In this document: positions 60,024 to 64,000 of the stretch, piece by piece
Numbering within the stretch: position 1 is the first letter of the stretch
How the letters are laid out: each line of letters starts with the position of its first letter
DNA from: Pacificibacter marinus
GTDB lineage: Bacteria; Pseudomonadota; Alphaproteobacteria; Rhodobacterales; Rhodobacteraceae
Direction of reading: 5' to 3'
Length of the DNA stretch: 64,000 nt
Assembly: GCF_018860665.1 (NCBI RefSeq)
Contig: NZ_JAHKPK010000025.1
Span: 224,279 to 288,278 of the forward strand
The notes under the pieces: model-generated
Database searches by the model: none
Seen by the model: only the letters and a program-made list of their open reading frames with translations
Told to the model about the DNA's origin: nothing
Position numbers and translations under genes: made by a program

Positions 60024-62207
60024 CTATTCTGCCCCGCCCTGCGCCCCTTTGCCCTTTGAAATCCGCGCGATCAGATCATCCAATGCGCGGCGTTCATCGC
60101 GTTTCATTTCGGCCCCATTGGCCCCGATATCGTATTCTGCGCGATCCTCGGCCTCGGCTTTGGTCGCACGATTGCGTGCCTCGGCTGCTTGGGCCAAGCG
60201 CCATGTGACGTTTTCATCATCCGCAGAGACCATATCCAAGATACCGTCACTCAATTCCGTCGAATAGCCACGACGCGCTTTGAGCTTGGCCAATTCCTCG
60301 GTCAGGCACATCTGCGCCATTTCCACATCTGGCCGTTGCACTTGGGACGCGATTTGCACATGGGGATGCGCCATCAAACGATCAAGGGCTGGCTTGCCAC
60401 AATCAGATAGAACTTTATCCCACAGAGTTTGCGGATCGGTCTCATCGGCATGGGTCAGCAGCGCGTGCAGTAGGCTAGCGTGTTCGGCGTTGGCGGGGTG
60501 AAGCGCCTCAAGGCGCGCATCGAATTCAAGGATCACGGACGGGTTGCGCAGGGCCGTGGCCAAGATCACAGCCTCGCGCAGAAAGTCCATATAGCTGTCA
60601 TCCGACGAGGCAATGACCGAGGATTTGGTCGAGGGCACGGGCACAGCCGGCAATTTGAAAGACTTGGTTTTGGGGTCCCATTCGCGTTTGGGGCGGGCCT
60701 CGAAATCGGTGTTGCGTTTGCCGCCTGCCCCGTCACGCCCAGCGCGGCCATTGCCCTGACCCGACCCCGAGGGCGCATCAGCGTAGCGATCATCATAGCC
60801 CATATCAGAGCCGCCCTGATCCATGCCCGTATATCCAGCGTCATAACTTGGAGGGGGCGGAGCTGCAAAATCTGGTGCCATCTCAAAAGGATCACCGCCC
60901 TGATCCAGCTCACTTTGGGTGCGCTTGGATTGAAACAGCTCAAACCGCATGTCTTTAAGGATTTCACCGTAATGGCGCTTGATCGAGCGATCCTTGATCG
61001 GGGTGATGGCATCACGCAGCGCTTTGTCGAGAGACGCGCGGCGTTCAGGGCTGTCAAAGACTTTCCCTTCGGTTTCGCGCTGCCACAGCAAAGTGACCAT
61101 GGGCACAGCGGCCATCAAAACAGCGCGCATACCTGCGCGGCCTTCCGCTTTTATCAAATCATCAGGGTCTTTGCCCTCAGGCATAATTGCAAAGCGCAGG
61201 GATTTTCCGGCTTCAAGCAAAGGCATGGCCAAATCGATCACCCGCATGGCGGCGCGCAAACCCGCTTTATCGCCATCAAGTGCGATCACCGGCTCAGGGT
61301 GCATCCGCCACATCAATTGCAATTGGCGTTCGGTGACAGCCGTGCCAAGAGGGGCGACAGTGGCCTCGAACCCTGCTTCAGACAGAGCAATGACATCCAT
61401 ATAGCCCTCTGCCACAACCAAGGTCTGGCCTTTGCCACATGCCGTGCGCGCGCCGCCGTGATTGTACAGCGCAGCGCCTTTGTCGAACAACAGCCGCTCT
61501 GGCCCATTCAGGTATTTCGCCCGCGCGTTCGGGTCCATCGAGCGCCCGCCGAATGAAATCGCCCGTCCACGTGCGTCGCGAATGGGGAAAATAATCCGAT
61601 CGCGGTAAAAATCATACGCCCCGCGTCCATCGTCAGGCTTGGCCGCGACGCCGGCCTCAATGGCCATTTCTTCTGAGACACCATTGGCTTTTAGATGCGC
61701 CAGCAAGGCATTTCCGTTGGGAGCATAACCAATCTCGAAACGGTCACGCGTGGCCTCTGACATGCCGCGCTGGTCCAGATACGCACGTGCGGCCCCGCCG
61801 CTGGCTTGCGCCAAAGACATACGAAAAAAGCGCACGGCGGCCTCTGTCACCTTAGCCAGCTCTGTGCGTTTGTCAGATTTTTGTTGCGCCACAGGATCGC
61901 GTGCAGGCATGGGCATGCCCACCTCACCCGCCAAAATTTCGACCGCCTCCATAAAACTGGTGTTTTCGGTTTCGCGGATAAAGGTTATCGCGTCGCCTTT
62001 CGCATGGCAGCCAAAGCAATAGTAAAAGCCTTGTTTGTCATCGACGTGAAAGGAGGCCGATTTTTCTTGGTGGAACGGGCATGGCGCCCACATGTCACCT
62101 TTGCCTTGGTTGGACTTGCGTGGGTCCCATATGACTTTGCGTCCGACCACTTGGGTCAGGGAACTTCTGGCGCGCAACTCATCAAGGAATCCGGGTGGTA
62201 ATGACAT
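60024..62207 (-). CDS. dnaG: DNA primase DnaG
   Basis: The 727-residue primase starts MSLPPGFLDELRARSSLTQV. The zinc-binding site is Cys43, His46, Cys64, Cys67 (CPFHQEKSASF then FYYCFGC). The Toprim core has LVVAEGYMDVIALSEAGFEA and VIALDGDKAGLRAAMR. The C-terminal third has a disordered Asp/Gly-rich linker (GYTGMDQGGSDMGYDDRYAD) and the helicase-interacting domain. Alternative start ATG 62213; the longer frame to 62297 is less likely. It primes chromosomal replication. Confidence 0.96.
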   Translation of the reverse strand: MSLPPGFLDELRARSSLTQVVGRKVIWDPRKSNQGKGDMWAPCPFHQEKSASFHVDDKQGFYYCFGCHAKGDAITFIRETENTSFMEAVEILAGEVGMPMPARDPVAQQKSDKRTELAKVTEAAVRFFRMSLAQASGGAARAYLDQRGMSEATRDRFEIGYAPNGNALLAHLKANGVSEEMAIEAGVAAKPDDGRGAYDFYRDRIIFPIRDARGRAISFGGRSMDPNARAKYLNGPERLLFDKGAALYNHGGARTACGKGQTLVVAEGYMDVIALSEAGFEATVAPLGTAVTERQLQLMWRMHPEPVIALDGDKAGLRAAMRVIDLAMPLLEAGKSLRFAIMPEGKDPDDLIKAEGRAGMRAVLMAAVPMVTLLWQRETEGKVFDSPERRASLDKALRDAITPIKDRSIKRHYGEILKDMRFELFQSKRTQSELDQGGDPFEMAPDFAAPPPPSYDAGYTGMDQGGSDMGYDDRYADAPSGSGQGNGRAGRDGAGGKRNTDFEARPKREWDPKTKSFKLPAVPVPSTKSSVIASSDDSYMDFLREAVILATALRNPSVILEFDARLEALHPANAEHASLLHALLTHADETDPQTLWDKVLSDCGKPALDRLMAHPHVQIASQVQRPDVEMAQMCLTEELAKLKARRGYSTELSDGILDMVSADDENVTWRLAQAAEARNRATKAEAEDRAEYDIGANGAEMKRDERRALDDLIARISKGKGAQGGAE

Positions 62208-62696
62208 GAGCATATTATCTGCGCCCGCGTCGCCAGAGTCCAGCGCGGCTGTGCGACTTTGCCGGCGTATCGCCAAGTCATGAAATGACGTACTCAACGA
62301 TGCGCATCACAAACGCTTTTCACGTATATCTAATTGGTTAACGCGCCCCCTCAATTGGCATGAAAACAGGCAAAAATCCACCTCATTGCCCCCCAAGTGA
62401 TTCGCATTTTTGCGCCGTAGGTTCCCAAAGCGCGCCCCTCAGGTGTCGGCATTATGGCATCAATACGGCAGCCAATTTGCTTTGTGTCAGCACTGTGTTC
62501 AATCAAAAGCAAAAAAGAACCATAAAGAATATTAAGCTATACTTATGATCAAAAACGCACACCAAAGACGCGTTTCGTTTTACATTGTTAACGCTTTGAG
62601 GGATATTGACGTGTCGATGTGGGCCTTAAGCAAGCCCGTGACGCATCGGCATTTGGGAAATGGGGGCACCACTGGACAACGTGAGTTGGTGCTACA
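62208..62696. other. Divergent intergenic region between dnaG and the TadG-like gene
   Basis: About 490 bp without a gene I can support. It contains an AT-rich part at 62500-62560 and should carry the promoters of both flanking genes; no hexamers stand out. Short frames at 62360 and 62545 have no recognisable content. Confidence 0.5.
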
Positions 62697-64000
62697 ATGT
62701 TTGGGACGACACAAAACACTCGGGACACAGCGCACAAATTGCGCCCAGCCAAGACACTTAGCGCGTGTCGGGCATGGTTGAACCGAACCAAAATCATGGC
62801 GCGTCAGTATGGCCGTGATGAAGAGGGCTCTTTGCTCATCTTCGGGCTTTTCACCTTTGTGATCGTTCTTGTTCTTGCAGGCATTGGCGTCGATATCGTG
62901 CGCCACGAAACCCTGCGTACCGAATTGCAAAACACCGCCGACCGCGCCGTTTTGGCTGCGGCAAGCAGTGAAACAACCGATGCAGCCAAAGCTGTTGTGC
63001 GCGATTACTTCGCAAAAGCCGGTTTGACAGAATTCCTTGAGGACGTGGAAGTCGAAGGCGTGGGCTACGGCAAACGCGTTAAAGCCACCGTGACGGCAGA
63101 TATTCCGACCTATTTCTTGCGCCTCTCTGGCGTGGATAATTTAGAACTAAACAGTTACAGCGTCGCCGAACAAGGTATGACAGAACTGGAAGTGGCGCTG
63201 GTTTTGGACGTGTCCGGATCCATGAACAGCAGCAGCCGTTTGGCAAACCTGAGCCTTGCAGGCAAAGCCTTTGCGACAACCGTATTTTCAAACTCTATTG
63301 CCGGTCATGTGGCCGTCTCAGTTGTGCCCTACGCAACGCAGGTCAACGTTGGCCCTGACATCGCCGCGCAATTCTTGCGCGAAGACAGCCACGAAACCTC
63401 CCATTGTTTAAACTTTACCGCAGATGACTTTACGACCAATTCAGTCGAGTTGATCACCGATGACGATCCAAAATCCTACGAACAAACGCTGAATTTTGAC
63501 CCTTGGTACTACAACGAGCCAAATGAAGGGCTCGTGACACAGGTTTGTAACCCAGCCGAAAACAATCGCGTTTTGCCCTTTTCGACATCCAACACTGCCG
63601 TCGAGAATAAAATTACGGGCCTAACGGCAGACGGCAACACATCCATTGATGTCGGTGTGAAATGGGGCATGTCCATGCTGGACCCCTCGTTCCAAGATGT
63701 GACGACAGCACTGGTCGCTGATGGATTGGACGCGTCAAATGCAGGCCGCCCACATGAATATTCATCATCAACGCTAAAAGTGATGGTGGTGATGACTGAT
63801 GGTGTGAACACATCGCAGTACTATGTGCCTGATCCTTACCGTTCAGGCAATTCAGACATCTATCTGGACCCCGACACAGATCGCGTGTCTTTTGCAGAAG
63901 AGAATGAAGTCTGCACATCGACGCCGTATACGAACTGGAAGGGTAAGACAAAATACAAAACAACCTGCGAAGACGTGATCCAATACTACGCACCACATAA
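62697..64000 (+). CDS. TadG-like pilus-assembly protein with vWA domain, 3'-truncated
   Basis: The frame is open to the window end, so the C-terminus is missing. It has an N-terminal TadE/TadG-like membrane helix (DEEGSLLIFGLFTFVIVLVL) with the conserved segment TELQNTADRAVLAAASSETT, and a von Willebrand A domain whose MIDAS motif is LVLDVSGSMNSSSRL, with a later VMVVMTDGVN. ATG 62697 (MFGTTQNTRDTAHKLRPAKT) or ATG 62796 (MARQYGRDEEGSL) may be the start. Such proteins belong to tight-adherence (Flp) pilus systems. Confidence 0.85.
   Translation, partial: MFGTTQNTRDTAHKLRPAKTLSACRAWLNRTKIMARQYGRDEEGSLLIFGLFTFVIVLVLAGIGVDIVRHETLRTELQNTADRAVLAAASSETTDAAKAVVRDYFAKAGLTEFLEDVEVEGVGYGKRVKATVTADIPTYFLRLSGVDNLELNSYSVAEQGMTELEVALVLDVSGSMNSSSRLANLSLAGKAFATTVFSNSIAGHVAVSVVPYATQVNVGPDIAAQFLREDSHETSHCLNFTADDFTTNSVELITDDDPKSYEQTLNFDPWYYNEPNEGLVTQVCNPAENNRVLPFSTSNTAVENKITGLTADGNTSIDVGVKWGMSMLDPSFQDVTTALVADGLDASNAGRPHEYSSSTLKVMVVMTDGVNTSQYYVPDPYRSGNSDIYLDPDTDRVSFAEENEVCTSTPYTNWKGKTKYKTTCEDVIQYYAPH

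Noticed and set aside
60480-61556. 358-codon plus-strand frame inside dnaG
   Set aside because: Antisense shadow of dnaG.
62360-62781. Short plus-strand frames between dnaG and the TadG-like gene
   Set aside because: No family, no ribosome-binding site, and atypical composition.

Overview
The window is chromosomal DNA of an alphaproteobacterium, most likely the Roseobacter/Rhodobacteraceae group. The evidence is the neighbourhood nrdR-ribD / ribE-ribH-nusB, rpoD next to dnaG, a DUF6324-type small protein, a tRNA-His with A73 and no G-1 (an alphaproteobacterial peculiarity), and protein sequences typical of marine Rhodobacteraceae. All identifications were made by reading the sequence; no database search was run.

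Region 1 (1-9224) is host DNA. It holds the end of an iron-siderophore/haem/B12-type ABC importer (binding protein cut by the window edge, FecCD permease, ATPase) with a trailing SAM methyltransferase; an Lrp/AsnC regulator divergent from phhA-phhB (phenylalanine hydroxylase and pterin carbinolamine dehydratase); the C-terminal remnant of a Crp-type regulator; a LysR regulator divergent from a DUF4386 membrane protein plus an MDR oxidoreductase; and a decayed zone with a truncated ABA4/DUF4281-like gene and an IS3-family orfA remnant.

Region 2 (9225-45637) is a complete-looking, roughly 36-kb temperate podovirus prophage inserted in the 3' half of tRNA-His. A 48-bp perfect direct repeat marks attL and attR. 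From right to left it has: integrase and putative excisionase plus small rightward genes; a CI-like repressor with a two-TM partner, facing a Cro-like gene; a leftward early operon (small proteins, a GcrA-like HTH protein, a probable Acb2/Tad1-type cyclic-nucleotide sponge, a secreted TAXI-like binding protein with a 56-aa membrane partner, Toprim primase, helicase-like ATPase); an iteron/AT-rich region that looks like a replication origin; then T7-like packaging, head, tail-tube and ejection proteins (terminase, portal, scaffold, capsid, gp11/gp12-like, gp14/15/16-like), a tail fibre, a membrane-anchored GH24 lysozyme and nested Rz/Rz1 spanins. Most late genes are joined by ATGA, TGATG or TAATG overlaps. 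Just inside attL, on the opposite strand, sit an acyltransferase and a polytopic membrane protein, a likely lysogenic-conversion cassette.

Region 3 (45667-64000) is host DNA again: DUF6324 and SRPBCC proteins, a probable 6S RNA, nusB-ribH-ribE with an unusual ribH, three capsule genes (kpsS-like, Wza-like exporter, kpsC-like) inserted on the opposite strand between ribE and ribD, nrdR, a SprT-like lipoprotein, HlyU, a HEPN/AbiU2-like gene starting directly behind the rpoD terminator, rpoD, dnaG and the start of a TadG-like vWA protein cut by the window end.

Two themes link the parts. The phage tail fibre, the prophage acyltransferase cassette and the host capsule genes all concern the cell surface. 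Several phage genes (Acb2/Tad1-like, DdrB-like domain in an ejected protein, two-TM protein beside the repressor, TAXI-like secreted protein) look like phage-host or phage-phage conflict functions; these are inferences.
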